The notes below the pieces were generated by a model. The model was not told where the DNA came from. It did no database searches and worked only from the letters and a program-made list of their open reading frames with translations. A DNA stretch of 64,000 nucleotides, taken from positions 1-64,000 of the forward strand of contig CAZLRH010000008.1 of NCBI GenBank assembly GCA_964562015.1, in the 5' to 3' direction. Position 1 is the first letter of the stretch. Every line of letters starts with the position of its first letter. Made by a program: the position numbers and the translations under genes. This document shows positions 40,523 to 50,438 of this stretch, piece after piece. Source of the stretch: CAZLRH01 sp964562015 (GTDB taxonomy: Bacteria > Verrucomicrobiota > Verrucomicrobiia > Opitutales > JABDGR01).

Positions 40523-42289
40523 CTTGAGTTGCGGCACGCCATCGAGCCAGGTTTCGCGCACTTGCAGGTGCTGAATGCGCTCGGGATGCACGGCGGCGGG
40601 ATCGTCCGAGAGGACGACGAAATCGGCGCGCTTGCCGACTTCGAGACTGCCCACGAGGTTATCAACGTGGCATTGCCAGGCCGCATCGAGGGTCATGGCG
40701 CGGATGCCTTGGTCGGCGGTGATGCGTTCGGCGGCATTGAGCACGCTGCCTTGGTCGTAATACAGCGAGCGCGTGACCGCGTTGGAAATGTAGCGGAGCG
40801 GCGCGATGGTCGTGACGTTGAAATCCGAGTGCATCGAGATGCGCAGGCCGGCGCGCAAGGCCGAGAGGCAGGGATCAAGCTGGCTCGACCGCTGCGGCCC
40901 GAGGATGTGGTCGCGAAAGGCCTGCCCCCAATAATACACGTGGCCGATGAGGAACGAAGGCGACAAACCCATTTTAGCCATTTCCTTGATCTGCGGCGCG
41001 TGCAGGAGCGTGCAATGCTCGATGCGGTGGCGGCGCGCGAGGCCGGATTGGCCGCCGAGCACCTCGCGGTAAACATCGAGCGTGGCGTCGATCGCGGCAT
41101 CGCCGTTGGCGTGGATGGCAAATTGCCAGCCTTGATCCGCCACGGAGCGCATCAGCCCGATGAGTTCCGCGCGGGAATAGTCGGCCACCCCGCGGCTGTC
41201 GGTGTCGAGGTACGGTTGGCGCACAAAACCGGACTCGGCCTGCATTGAGCCGTCCATCCAAAATTTTACTCCGGTAATTTTAAAGCGGTCGTTGCCGTAG
41301 CCGGGGTGGATTTTACTAAAATCCCATTCATCGAGCAGGTAGCCCGAAAGAAACGCGGTGTAACGCACGGGCTGGTTCTCGGCCATGATGCCCTGGAGGA
41401 ACGGCAGGTCCGCCGTCCCATAACTTAAACCGAGACCGGCGTCGTGCACGCTCGTGCAACCGGCGCGCGCGGCTTGCTTGAAAAGATTTTTGATGCGCCC
41501 GCGCACCTGGCTGATGGTCGCGCCTGGCATCACTTCATAAAAGGCGGTATAGGCGGGAATTTCCTCGAGGCGGCCCGTCAGATGGCCTTGGGCGTCGTGC
41601 ACATAAACACCGCCAGAGGGGTTCGACGTGCTGTCGTTTATACCCGCCGCCGTGAACGCGAGGGAATTGACGTGGGCAATGTGGCCGTTGTCCTCCTGCA
41701 TGAACACTGGATTGTCCGGGGTGATGGGGTCGAGAATGCCGACGTTGGGCTGTGGGCCGGATTGCAAGGCCGGATCGAGGCCGGTGGCCTGAATCCATTC
41801 CCCGGGCGCCAGGGTTTTGGCGGCGGCCTTGAGCTTGGCCAGCGCATCGGCGATGGTTTTCACGCCAGACAACGGACTGACATCGATCCAAGTGTTCTGC
41901 GCCTCGAAACACGTGTGCATGTGCGGCTCGATGAAACCCGGCAGCAGCGCGCCACCGTCGAGGTTGATCAATTTCGTCCGCGGGCCGCGATGGCTCATAC
42001 ACTGCCCCAGCCCACCGACCGCAATGATTTTATTCCCCCGCACCGCCAACGCCGCGACGCGCGCATTTTTTGCATTCACCGTGACGATCGTGCCGCCATG
42101 AAAAATAAAATCGGCCGGGCCGGTGGCGTCGGCGTGACGCACCACGGCCGCTGGAAGTTCGGGCGCCATCAGCGCCGGGAGGGCCGCCGCGCCGAGGCCG
42201 AGAAAACGCCGGCGCGTCAAGCGCGTGCAAGGGCAGGCGCACACTTTGGGCGCGCCGAAAATACGGTATTGGCGATTCGCAGGATTCAT
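40520..42289 (-). CDS. Tat-exported amidohydrolase-3 family metal hydrolase (YtcJ-like)
   Basis: A twin-arginine signal (TRRRFLGLGAAALPALMAP) starts the protein. The amidohydrolase body follows with metal ligands in LLPGFIEPHMHTCFEAQ, the mid-chain His in FAIHANGDAAIDATLDV and RHRIEHCTLL, and the catalytic Asp in RISMHSDFNVTTIAPLRYIS. C-terminal GSLEVGKRADFVVLSDDPAA is the usual ending. ATG 42289 is preferred over TTG 42295. YtcJ-like enzymes have unknown natural substrates. The stop codon lies in a GTAGGGCG hairpin repeat. Confidence 0.9.
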   Translation of the reverse strand: MNPANRQYRIFGAPKVCACPCTRLTRRRFLGLGAAALPALMAPELPAAVVRHADATGPADFIFHGGTIVTVNAKNARVAALAVRGNKIIAVGGLGQCMSHRGPRTKLINLDGGALLPGFIEPHMHTCFEAQNTWIDVSPLSGVKTIADALAKLKAAAKTLAPGEWIQATGLDPALQSGPQPNVGILDPITPDNPVFMQEDNGHIAHVNSLAFTAAGINDSTSNPSGGVYVHDAQGHLTGRLEEIPAYTAFYEVMPGATISQVRGRIKNLFKQAARAGCTSVHDAGLGLSYGTADLPFLQGIMAENQPVRYTAFLSGYLLDEWDFSKIHPGYGNDRFKITGVKFWMDGSMQAESGFVRQPYLDTDSRGVADYSRAELIGLMRSVADQGWQFAIHANGDAAIDATLDVYREVLGGQSGLARRHRIEHCTLLHAPQIKEMAKMGLSPSFLIGHVYYWGQAFRDHILGPQRSSQLDPCLSALRAGLRISMHSDFNVTTIAPLRYISNAVTRSLYYDQGSVLNAAERITADQGIRAMTLDAAWQCHVDNLVGSLEVGKRADFVVLSDDPAAVHPERIQHLQVRETWLDGVPQLK

Positions 42290-42496
42290 AGGCAAGCGTT
42301 TCGGCGTGAGCTAAAACAGGCAGCACTTTTTCGACCAGCCACGACAAATTAAGACGGGAATTCTCAACAACCAAGAGAAACAATCTGTCTGGGGTGTTTT
42401 TTGGCGAAGATTGGGCATCTGCCGCAACCCCAAATTCCCCTTTACAGCGCGCGCCGTGTTCGCCGCATTTCGCGAAGCACCCGCCGCGAGAGGAAA

Positions 42497-43633
42497 CTAC
42501 TTCGCCGTGCTGTTGGCCGACAAATTCGCTGAACTCGTTGCGGTCACCGGCGCCGCCGTTGACGGGCTCGCCGCCGGCACATAAATCGCCGCAAGCTTGC
42601 GTAGGAGCGTTTCGAGCGAGGTATAATAGGCGTCGGCGTCCATTTGGGTCTTACGGCTGCGGAGTTGCTCGAGCTGGCGTTCGTACTGTTCGCGCAGTTG
42701 CAATTGCTCGTTCGAAAGCAGCAGGTCGGCGGCGGGCGGCACGAGAGCGAGGACGCGGGCGCGGGCGCCATCGGGCGCGACGCTGTTGTTCTGCGGGCGT
42801 TTCACCACCCGGGTGCCATTGAACCAGTCGGAGGGTGTGCCGCGTTGATCGCCGTTGTCATCGATCAAGGCGTGCTCGGTGGCCATACGGTCGTTTTCCT
42901 TGTAGAAATCCTGCACCTGCTTGGCCGCAAAAACAAAGGCCTCGAGCACGGAGGTCTGGCCGTCGCGGTCGAGGTCCGCCGCAGGATTGGCGACCGCGAG
43001 CGCAAACATTTCGCCGAAACGCGCGTAGTTGGACTCGCGGCCATTTTGCGTCGCGGTGACGATGATGCGATTGGGCGCGGACACCGCCGCGAGGAACGGC
43101 GCGCTCGCGGAGCTGCCATCCACGACAACCAAGGGCCGGTGCACGGGCTTCAGCCAGGTGGCCAGTTCCGTCGCGGAAACATCGGGCCCCCGAAAACCGA
43201 GGCGGGCTTCGCGACCATCGAAGGTGCCGTGACCGATGTAAACAATCCATGCCGGCGCGGAGGAATTCGGGTCGAGCTTTTGAATCCACTCGTAAAGCAA
43301 ATCGCGGTCAGTCGGTGTTTTCGCGGAGGCGTTGGCGGTCAACGTGCCCGCGGCATTCGAGGCGGTTAACACCGGATCCAGACCCAGAATGCGGATGTTA
43401 GCACCGGCACGGGCGGCGGCGTCCTGCCAGGCCTTGGCGGCAGCGGCGAAGCCAGGCGCGTAGGCGTCCTCCCCCGGCGCGCCGACGATGACGAGAATAT
43501 CCTGCTTGGGCGGGGCGGCGGCTGGTGACGTAGAAACGGCGACATTGCCCGCGGGTGCCGGGGCGGAGGGAACCGGGGTGTCGGCGGTCGCCGCAGCCAC
43601 GAGGGTCAGTAGTCCTAAAAAGTGAGAAATCAT
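42497..43633 (-). CDS. Exported caspase/legumain-fold (C13/CD clan) protein, Cys replaced by Ser
   Basis: The 378-residue protein has a signal peptide (SHFLGLLTLVAAATADTPVP). A CD-clan-like core follows: LVIVGAPGEDAYAPGF (first strand), IVYIGHGTFDGREARLGF with the His (His135), and PLVVVDGSSASAPFLAAVSA at the place of the catalytic 'DAC' strand, where Ser174 stands instead of Cys. ADLDRDGQTSVLEAFVFAAK and HALIDDNGDQRGTPSDWF follow. His-to-Ser spacing (39 residues) matches caspase/legumain His-Cys spacing. Likely a pseudoprotease or a Ser variant. Last gene of the MoxR-type operon, overlapping the previous stop by 4 bases. Confidence 0.82.
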   Translation of the reverse strand: MISHFLGLLTLVAAATADTPVPSAPAPAGNVAVSTSPAAAPPKQDILVIVGAPGEDAYAPGFAAAAKAWQDAAARAGANIRILGLDPVLTASNAAGTLTANASAKTPTDRDLLYEWIQKLDPNSSAPAWIVYIGHGTFDGREARLGFRGPDVSATELATWLKPVHRPLVVVDGSSASAPFLAAVSAPNRIIVTATQNGRESNYARFGEMFALAVANPAADLDRDGQTSVLEAFVFAAKQVQDFYKENDRMATEHALIDDNGDQRGTPSDWFNGTRVVKRPQNNSVAPDGARARVLALVPPAADLLLSNEQLQLREQYERQLEQLRSRKTQMDADAYYTSLETLLRKLAAIYVPAASPSTAAPVTATSSANLSANSTAK

Positions 43634-46026
43634 GGCAGTCCTTTCCAGCGCCGCCAACCCCACTCGGTGAGGAAGCAGGCCAGCACCGCCAGAAACACCG
43701 GGCCTTGGTTCCAAATTGGCTCGGACACGGTTTCCATATGCTCGGCCTTCCGGTTCGGCAGGTCCTTCACAAATTGGGCCAGATGCGCGCGATCCACGAC
43801 CTGGCCGCCCGTCTGGCGCGCCAGTTCCTCGAGCAAGGTGCGATTGGGTGCGAGATGGCTGAATTCCTCGGCGGAGGGTTCGTTGATCCAGCCGGTCTGC
43901 GCCTTGCCGAGGGGATTGCCGGCCTTGTCGAGGAGTTCCACCTCCGCGAGGTAGGCGCCGGGATCGCGCGGCGCGAAAGTCGCGGCGTACTGACCGGGGG
44001 AATCGGGCAGCGGCTCGGCGGTGAGCGTCACCTGGGAAAAACCGCCCGGCACGACCACCGCAGGCTGGTCCGAACGTTTGATGGTGATCTTCGCGCTGGC
44101 GAGGTCGAAAGGATGAAATTCCTTGTCGCGCGCCGTCACGCGCAGCGTCACGCCGCCGGTTTCCGTGAGCGAGGGCTCAACGTGCAATTCGACGCGCGCG
44201 GGCACATCGGTGACGAGCCAGCGGGCGAATTGCCGCCAAAAATGCGCGAGGTCCACCATGCCCTTGTCGCTGCTCAGGTTGCCGGTGCGCCACATGTCGC
44301 CGACCGCAAACGCGGCCACGCGACCCGCACCGTATTTTTGCGCGATGAGCGCGGGGTAATTGTGGTTCGCCCCATCCTGCGCGACGGCGAGGATGGTGGC
44401 GCCGGGCTTGATGGCGGAAAAAGGATTGAGCACCGCTAGCTTGGGCATGCCGTTGAGGCGCTCGACTTCAGCCTCTTGCACGGGGCGCACGCGCACCCAC
44501 GGCTCCAGCCAGCCTTCGCGCGTGAGCTTCCACGTCACGTTGCCCTGAGGCGGCGGGGCCTTGCGGTCGAGGTAAACCGGCAGCACGGACGCGATGGGCG
44601 ACTCGGCATAACCGCCACTGTCAAATGATTCAAAGCCGCCGAGCATGGCCAGGCCGCCGCCGCGCTCATCGACAAACCGGCGGAGCAACTGCAACTGCTC
44701 CTGGTCGAAAAACGCGGCCTCGACTTTTTCCAAAATCACGGCGTCATAGGAAAAAAGCTCCTCGGCGGTGCGCGGGAAACCGGCGCGCAGCTCCGTTTCG
44801 TCCTTCGTGTTGACGCGTTCGAGCACGGGCTGGTCGTAGCGCACGGTGTCGTCCGGCGCCGCGCCGAAACCGCGGAAAAGCGGGTTGCTGTTCTCGCCGG
44901 CCCGGCCGATGAAGGTCATTTTCGGCTCGCGATTGGCGATGCGGATGAGCGCGGGCAGCTCCAACTGCGGATCGTCGGCCAGCGCGCGATTGAGGAATTT
45001 GAAATCCCAATCCGGCCGCCCGGCGACGTACAAGATGCGGTAAGCGGGCCGGCCGCGGTCGACCATCACAATGCGGTGGTTGTTGAGCAGCGTGGCTTCG
45101 TCGAACGCCGTCAGCCCGCGGCTGTCCACCCCGACATCGTAGAACTGGATGCCCGAGCCCACGGGATGCCAGTCGAATTTGACCTGGACGGGCTCGCCGT
45201 CGCCGGTGAGCCGCACCGTCTGGTTGTCCGGCAGCACGACGGAAGCCGTGGTATTGGCCGCCGTTACATTGGCCCCGACCGCCGGCAGGGGTCGAATGCT
45301 GACTGACACGTCCCGCCCCTTGGCGTCCTGTCCGGCGATTTCCGCCACGACGGAAACCGGGGCGTCGTCAAAATCGCTCTGGTGCACGTCGGCACGATCG
45401 ACGCGCACGTCGCGCAGTTCCTCACCGCCGCCCATGAGCACGGGATAAATAGGTGGGAGTCCGGCCGTGTCCTTCAGGCCGTCGGCCAAGTCGGTGGCGT
45501 CGCCATCGGTGAACAACAGGACGCCTGCGAGCGGTTGCTTGGCGAAACGTTCGCGCACCTGGCGCAAGGCCGCGCCGAGGGCCGTGCGCTCGCCCTTGAA
45601 ATCGAGTTCGGTGTAATCGCGCACGCGCCGCAAATCGCGGTCGAAAATATAGGGGCGGATTTGAAATTCCTCGCCCAAAATGCCCAACCACGCGGACTTA
45701 TCCCCGGCCAGCGCGTCCTTTTCCTGCTGGCCGCGGGGACCGTCGGGCCCGCGGTCGGCAATCTGCAGGCTCTGGCTGTTGTCGGCGAGAATCGCGAACA
45801 AATTGGCGCCCTTGACCGCCCGCGACGAAACCAACTGCGGGTTGAGCAGGCAAAGCAGCAAGAGTCCGATGCCCAGGGTGCGCAACGCGAGCGCGACGGC
45901 GATGGTGCGGGCGTTCGGGCCCGCCGGCCTCAGCGCCAGCCAGGCCAGCGGCACCAGGACCACGGCGGCGGCCAGCGCCACCCACGGCCAGACGCCGCTT
46001 TCAATGGAGATGGAATCAAAGCTCAC
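43630..46026 (-). CDS. Membrane protein with VWA-like and glutamine-amidotransferase-like domains
   Basis: Two N-terminal membrane helices (WPWVALAAAVVLVPLAWLAL; ALALRTLGIGLLLLCLLNPQ) precede a VWA-like region (LFAILADNSQSLQIADRG; VLLFTDGDATDLADGL). Next is a GATase1-like domain (YRILYVAGRPDWDFKFLNRA; YDAVILEKVEAAFFDQEQLQ; GGGLAMLGGFESFDSGG) and a beta-rich tail, with a final helix GPVFLAVLACFLTEWGW. The MIDAS line DNSQS is a variant of DxSxS. Such proteins are found with MoxR/DUF58 genes and are probably their membrane partners. The GTG at 46026 is chosen, 51 bases from the upstream stop; TTG 46077 is the alternative. Confidence 0.85.
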   Translation of the reverse strand: MSFDSISIESGVWPWVALAAAVVLVPLAWLALRPAGPNARTIAVALALRTLGIGLLLLCLLNPQLVSSRAVKGANLFAILADNSQSLQIADRGPDGPRGQQEKDALAGDKSAWLGILGEEFQIRPYIFDRDLRRVRDYTELDFKGERTALGAALRQVRERFAKQPLAGVLLFTDGDATDLADGLKDTAGLPPIYPVLMGGGEELRDVRVDRADVHQSDFDDAPVSVVAEIAGQDAKGRDVSVSIRPLPAVGANVTAANTTASVVLPDNQTVRLTGDGEPVQVKFDWHPVGSGIQFYDVGVDSRGLTAFDEATLLNNHRIVMVDRGRPAYRILYVAGRPDWDFKFLNRALADDPQLELPALIRIANREPKMTFIGRAGENSNPLFRGFGAAPDDTVRYDQPVLERVNTKDETELRAGFPRTAEELFSYDAVILEKVEAAFFDQEQLQLLRRFVDERGGGLAMLGGFESFDSGGYAESPIASVLPVYLDRKAPPPQGNVTWKLTREGWLEPWVRVRPVQEAEVERLNGMPKLAVLNPFSAIKPGATILAVAQDGANHNYPALIAQKYGAGRVAAFAVGDMWRTGNLSSDKGMVDLAHFWRQFARWLVTDVPARVELHVEPSLTETGGVTLRVTARDKEFHPFDLASAKITIKRSDQPAVVVPGGFSQVTLTAEPLPDSPGQYAATFAPRDPGAYLAEVELLDKAGNPLGKAQTGWINEPSAEEFSHLAPNRTLLEELARQTGGQVVDRAHLAQFVKDLPNRKAEHMETVSEPIWNQGPVFLAVLACFLTEWGWRRWKGLP

Positions 46027-46077
46027 GCGGCAAATCCAATCAGTGGGGGCAAGGGGATGGGAGGCGGGCAGCGGCAA

Positions 46078-49000
46078 TCAGTTGCCGAGCGCCTTGTAAT
46101 ACTGTTTCACGGCTTCCGAATATTTATCGGGCACGGGATCGCGGTCCACGGGCTGCAGCGCTTCGGGCTGTTCGCGCAAGGAAATTTCCTGGCGCAACTG
46201 GTTGCGCACGGCGTCGAGCGGCGCCATGACGCTGTTCTGCACGTCGCCCCACTGCGGGAGCTGGCTGTGCCGCTGGAAATTGCGGCGCATGTCCTCCGCG
46301 GCGATGCGCGCGGTGGCGACCTGCTGGCGCAAATCCGGCTGGTCGATCAAATTTTCGACCGTGCGCAGGCGGTCGGCCCAGTCGACATAATTGCCGCCCG
46401 TGAGCGGTCCGCCATTCGCGGTCTGGTTGCCGCCATTGTTAAATTGGTTGGCCAAATTGTTGATGCCGGCGACTCCGCCTTCGCCGCCCCCGTATTCATT
46501 GCCGCCGCCTCCGCCACCACCGCCGCCGCCGTTGCGCGGGCCGTTCTGGCCATTCCCGCCCGCACGCTGTCCGCCACCGGCGCGCTGACCGCCGCCGCGC
46601 TGGCCGTTGCCCTGGCCGTTGCCACCGCCCTGGCCGGCGGGAGCTTCTTGCAAAGCGATGTCGTCAGGATTAATGGGGCCGCCGTCCTGACCTTGCCCAT
46701 TTTGCCCCTGCCCACCTTGGCCGCCCTGCCCTTGTCCCTGGCCTTGGCCTTGCCCGCGACCTTGACCCTGACCCTGTCCACGACCTTGTCCCTGGCCCTG
46801 GCCTTGACCTTGACCTTGTCCGCGTTGACCCTGGCCGCCCTGGCCATTTTGAGCAAGTTCGCCACCGGCGCCTTGGCCTTCACCCTGGCCTTGGCCCTGT
46901 CCCTGACCTTGTCCTTGTCCTTGTCCTTGTCCTTGGCCCTGGCCCTGGCCTTGTTGACCACGACCTTGACCCTGACCCTGACCGCGCTGGCCTTGGCCAC
47001 CCTGGCCGTTCTGCGCAAGTTCATTACCGGCACCTTGACCTTGGCCCTGGCCCTGACCTTGGCCTTGACCCTGCTGGCCTTGTTGTCCCTGCCCTTGACC
47101 CTGACCCGGTTGTTGGCCCTGGCCTTGGCCGGGACCTTCGCGAGCGACATCGGAATTAGCATCTTGCTGGCCATTGGCGCCGGGCTGACCGCCTTGGCCA
47201 CGCTGACCTTGGCCACCTTGCGCACCAGGTTCATTGCCTGCGCGCTGGCCTTGGCCAGCTTGACCATTGGCCGCCTGCTGGCCGCCGTTGCCCTGGCCAT
47301 TGGGGCCCTGCCGGGCGACATCTGAATTCGCATCCGGCTGGCCGTTCGCGCCGTTCTGCCCATTCGCTCCGCGCGGTTGATTGCCAGGCTGGGTGCCGTT
47401 CTGCGCGTCCCCGCCGTTGGGGTTCGCGCCGATTTGCGCGGCCGCATCGGGCGCCGCGGCGCGCTCCTGTTCGAGCTGTTGCGCGAGGTCGCTGAGTTCG
47501 TTTTGGGCAAAGCGCATGGTGGCGGTCTCGTCGCCGAGGACGGAATCCGCCGCGCGATCGAGCGCCTGGCGCAGTTGCGTGAAATTTTGGGCGACGCCGT
47601 TTTGCGCATCGCGTGATTGCTGGACGAAGCCGCGGCGCAAAAGGTCGGAGGCGGTCTGCAATTGCTGGTCGGGATTGGCGGTGCTCTGGCTGCGCTGGCG
47701 CAGGAGGTCGTAAAGCTGGGTGTGGAGGTTGGGCTCGCTGGTCTCGCTGGCGTCAGTGACCTGGCGGACCTCATTCATCAAATTGTTGAAATTCGTGCGC
47801 TGCTGGTCGAGCGTCTGGACGAGTTGCTGGCGCGCGGGCGAATCGTCGAGCGTGCGCTGGTTGCCGGAATCCATCTGGTTGAGCGCGGTCTGGGCCTGCT
47901 GCTGGGTGTCGTCCAACTCGCGGGCCTGGCGGCGGATTTCGCGCATCTGGTCGGCGAACTCACTCGAGTTTTGCGCCTGCAACTGGTCGCGGGTCTGGTT
48001 CAGTTGGTCCTGCGCGCGGGAACCGGAGGCGAGCGCCTGCGAAACCTGGCCCTGCTGGGTCTGGTCGGCCTCGCGCTGCATGTCCTGGCGGGCTTGGTCG
48101 AGCTGGTCGCGGGCCTGCTGGGTTTGGTCACCGGCGGGAAGATTGTCGAGGTTCTGGCGCAATTCATCGAGGTCGTTGAGCATCTGGCGCTGGTCTTCCT
48201 CCAGGCGGGACAACTGGCGCTGCAATTCCTGGCGCGTTTGGTCGTCGCGCGCGGCGGCGAGGGCGGTCTGCAAATCCCGCATGCGCTGGTTGGCGTCTTG
48301 CTGGCGGCGGGCGAGGTCACTGAGGCGGCTTTGCGCCTGCAACTGCTGGCGCTGCTGGTCCTGCTGGTTTTGCGCCTGCGTTTCCTGCTGGTAACGATTC
48401 TGCTGCTGGTTGAAGCGAAGTTGATCCAACTGCTGCTGATTGCGCTGACGCTGCGGCTGGCCCTGGCCCTGGCGCGCCTGCTGCACGCGGTTTTCGCGCG
48501 GCTGCATCCGTAACAACGCCTGATAAGCGCCCTGCGCGCCCGTCCACGCGGCGGCGAGCGGCGCGAGGGATTTTTTATCCCCGGCCTCGGCGAGCCCGTC
48601 GGCCGCCTGCTTCATATACTTGGCGGCTTCCGCGCCGGCGGCGACCAGGCGAGGATCAGTCAAATCCGCCTGGGCTTCCTCCAACATGCCCTGGGCTTGC
48701 AACTGGCTGTCGTGCAGGGCGCTGACATCGATGTCAAAATTCGGACCCATCGTGCCGGTCTGGCGCAAATGGAAAATGGCGATGGAAATCTGGCGCTGCA
48801 TCTCAAGTAGTGAATCCTGCTGCTGGCCCTGCTGGCCGCCCGCGGCGGCCGCACCACCGCCGCCGCCGTCGCCCGCGGACGCCTCGCGGTAAATTTCATC
48901 AAAGGGCCGCACCTCGGCAAAAAACTCATCCGTCGTCACGCGGCGCACCTGGCCGTCGGGGCCGAGGTCGTCAGCGTAGGCAAAATATGTGACCAACTGG

Positions 49001-50418
49001 TCGGGCTGGAGATTGTGGGACTCGAGCGAGAGCAGGTATTCGAAATTCGCCTGCACCCGGCTGGTGGCGGCGGGGTCGCGCAAAGAAGTGTACGTCGGCT
49101 CTTCCGCACCGATGCTGAAGGCGAAACCATAATCCACCAGGCCGAAATCATCGCGGGCTTCAGCCTGGAAACGCATTTCCTGCAAGGCCGAAACCTCCTG
49201 GTCGCCGCGCGGGAAAGTCAGGCGGATGGTGGGCGGGTCGTTGGGACGGGCAGTGATGCGGATGTCGTAGCGCGTCTGGTTGGCGCGGCCCTTGTCGTCC
49301 TTGAGTTCAAGCTGGTAAGTGTGCGATTGATCGACGGTGAAATTCCAGTTGAAAACGGTGCGGTCGCTGTTGGAGGGCGTGAGCGTGAGGGTGGAGTTGT
49401 CGGTGTCGCGCAGGACGGCGCTGGCGACGGGCTTGTTCATGGTCAGCTCGTACTTCACCTCGGTGCCGACGACGGCGCTGAGGCGACGCGTGTTTTTCAC
49501 CGTCTGGTCCGCCAGGCCGGTGAAGGCGGGATAATGCAAGGAGGCGTCGGAGCGGATGAGCCCGGGCAGCTCGTACACCGTCAGCCGGTAATCCGCGGAC
49601 GGCGTGCCTTCGTAGTCGATATGGTACGTGATATTATTCGATACGTTGGGGAGGGTGTAGGCAAAAATGGGGTCCGACAGGCTGCGGGCCATGGCGGCGT
49701 GGTTAGCCTTGCTGTCGGCGCCGGTCCAAGAGAGCTGCACGTCACGGGGCACGCGCTTTTCAAACCGGGCCGCGATGACAACCGTTGTCCCGCGCAGGAT
49801 GTCCGCGTCGCCGGGTGTGATTTGCACATCCGGCACCTGGGCCACCGGAATCGCCGCCGCGCCCTGTTTCCAATGCACGAGGCTCGGCACAACCTGCACA
49901 AAGGCCATCATGGCGACGAGGATGGCAAATCCAAAGGCCGCCACCTGTGCGGTGAAAAGCTTCCGGGCCTTGGACTGCGGCGTGCCGGGCCAATCGTTCC
50001 GCCAGCCGTGGTGCAAGGCGGTGCCAATGACCCGCTGCTGGAGAAAATGGTAACCGCCCTTTTGGTCGGGCTTTTGCTCGATGGCGGTGCGCAGCGCCAG
50101 CCGCAGTTCCGGGAATTCCACCTCCACCACCAGCGCGGCCTCGGCCAGGTCGAGCTTATCTTTCCGCGCGACTTGATAACCCCGCACAAAGGTGCCGGCG
50201 AAAACCACCACCAGCGCGGGAAAAACGTAGGGGGTGAAATCTTCCGACACCGAACGCAACGCCAGCAAAATCATGCCCAAGCCCGCCACCATGGACCAGC
50301 GAATGACGGCCCGGCGGTACAACCGCATCGCGCGCTGCTCGACCGCCACCGCGTGCAGTTTTTCATACAGCCGGTTGACGAGCGCAGTCGGGGGAGGCGG
50401 AGGCAGCGTGGCGGGCAT
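46078..50418 (-). CDS. Giant DUF4175-like membrane protein with Gln-rich coiled coil and Gly-Gln repeat domain
   Basis: 1,446 residues. Three membrane helices near the N-terminus (AVIRWSMVAGLGMILLALRS; YVFPALVVVFAGTFVRGYQV; FTAQVAAFGFAILVAMMAFV) are followed by Ig-like beta domains of the DUF4175 type (about residues 195-475). A very Gln-rich, long coiled coil follows (QQNRYQQETQAQNQQDQQRQ and so on), encoded by about 48850-47400. A Gly-Gln repeat region of over 200 residues (about 47330-46640) contains two related copies of the segments ANSDVAR and ELAQNGQGGQGQRGQGQG. The C-terminus is globular and conserved-looking (YVDWADRLRTVENLIDQPDL). Glu/Arg-interrupted GQ tracts with mixed GGC/GGT and CAG/CAA codons point to protein-level maintenance. 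Function unknown; placed within a MoxR operon. Confidence 0.83.
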   Translation of the reverse strand: MPATLPPPPPTALVNRLYEKLHAVAVEQRAMRLYRRAVIRWSMVAGLGMILLALRSVSEDFTPYVFPALVVVFAGTFVRGYQVARKDKLDLAEAALVVEVEFPELRLALRTAIEQKPDQKGGYHFLQQRVIGTALHHGWRNDWPGTPQSKARKLFTAQVAAFGFAILVAMMAFVQVVPSLVHWKQGAAAIPVAQVPDVQITPGDADILRGTTVVIAARFEKRVPRDVQLSWTGADSKANHAAMARSLSDPIFAYTLPNVSNNITYHIDYEGTPSADYRLTVYELPGLIRSDASLHYPAFTGLADQTVKNTRRLSAVVGTEVKYELTMNKPVASAVLRDTDNSTLTLTPSNSDRTVFNWNFTVDQSHTYQLELKDDKGRANQTRYDIRITARPNDPPTIRLTFPRGDQEVSALQEMRFQAEARDDFGLVDYGFAFSIGAEEPTYTSLRDPAATSRVQANFEYLLSLESHNLQPDQLVTYFAYADDLGPDGQVRRVTTDEFFAEVRPFDEIYREASAGDGGGGGAAAAGGQQGQQQDSLLEMQRQISIAIFHLRQTGTMGPNFDIDVSALHDSQLQAQGMLEEAQADLTDPRLVAAGAEAAKYMKQAADGLAEAGDKKSLAPLAAAWTGAQGAYQALLRMQPRENRVQQARQGQGQPQRQRNQQQLDQLRFNQQQNRYQQETQAQNQQDQQRQQLQAQSRLSDLARRQQDANQRMRDLQTALAAARDDQTRQELQRQLSRLEEDQRQMLNDLDELRQNLDNLPAGDQTQQARDQLDQARQDMQREADQTQQGQVSQALASGSRAQDQLNQTRDQLQAQNSSEFADQMREIRRQARELDDTQQQAQTALNQMDSGNQRTLDDSPARQQLVQTLDQQRTNFNNLMNEVRQVTDASETSEPNLHTQLYDLLRQRSQSTANPDQQLQTASDLLRRGFVQQSRDAQNGVAQNFTQLRQALDRAADSVLGDETATMRFAQNELSDLAQQLEQERAAAPDAAAQIGANPNGGDAQNGTQPGNQPRGANGQNGANGQPDANSDVARQGPNGQGNGGQQAANGQAGQGQRAGNEPGAQGGQGQRGQGGQPGANGQQDANSDVAREGPGQGQGQQPGQGQGQGQQGQQGQGQGQGQGQGQGAGNELAQNGQGGQGQRGQGQGQGRGQQGQGQGQGQGQGQGQGQGQGQGQGEGQGAGGELAQNGQGGQGQRGQGQGQGQGQGQGRGQGQGQGRGQGQGQGQGQGGQGGQGQNGQGQDGGPINPDDIALQEAPAGQGGGNGQGNGQRGGGQRAGGGQRAGGNGQNGPRNGGGGGGGGGGNEYGGGEGGVAGINNLANQFNNGGNQTANGGPLTGGNYVDWADRLRTVENLIDQPDLRQQVATARIAAEDMRRNFQRHSQLPQWGDVQNSVMAPLDAVRNQLRQEISLREQPEALQPVDRDPVPDKYSEAVKQYYKALGN

Positions 50419-50438
50419 GGCGGAGGTGGGTTTAAAAG

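Noticed and set aside
45382..47325. 647-residue plus-strand open frame rich in Leu, Ala and Thr
   Set aside because: It is the antisense of the Gly-Gln repeat part of the DUF4175-like gene; the repeat codons happen to lack stops in that frame. It shows no domain or plausible start context.
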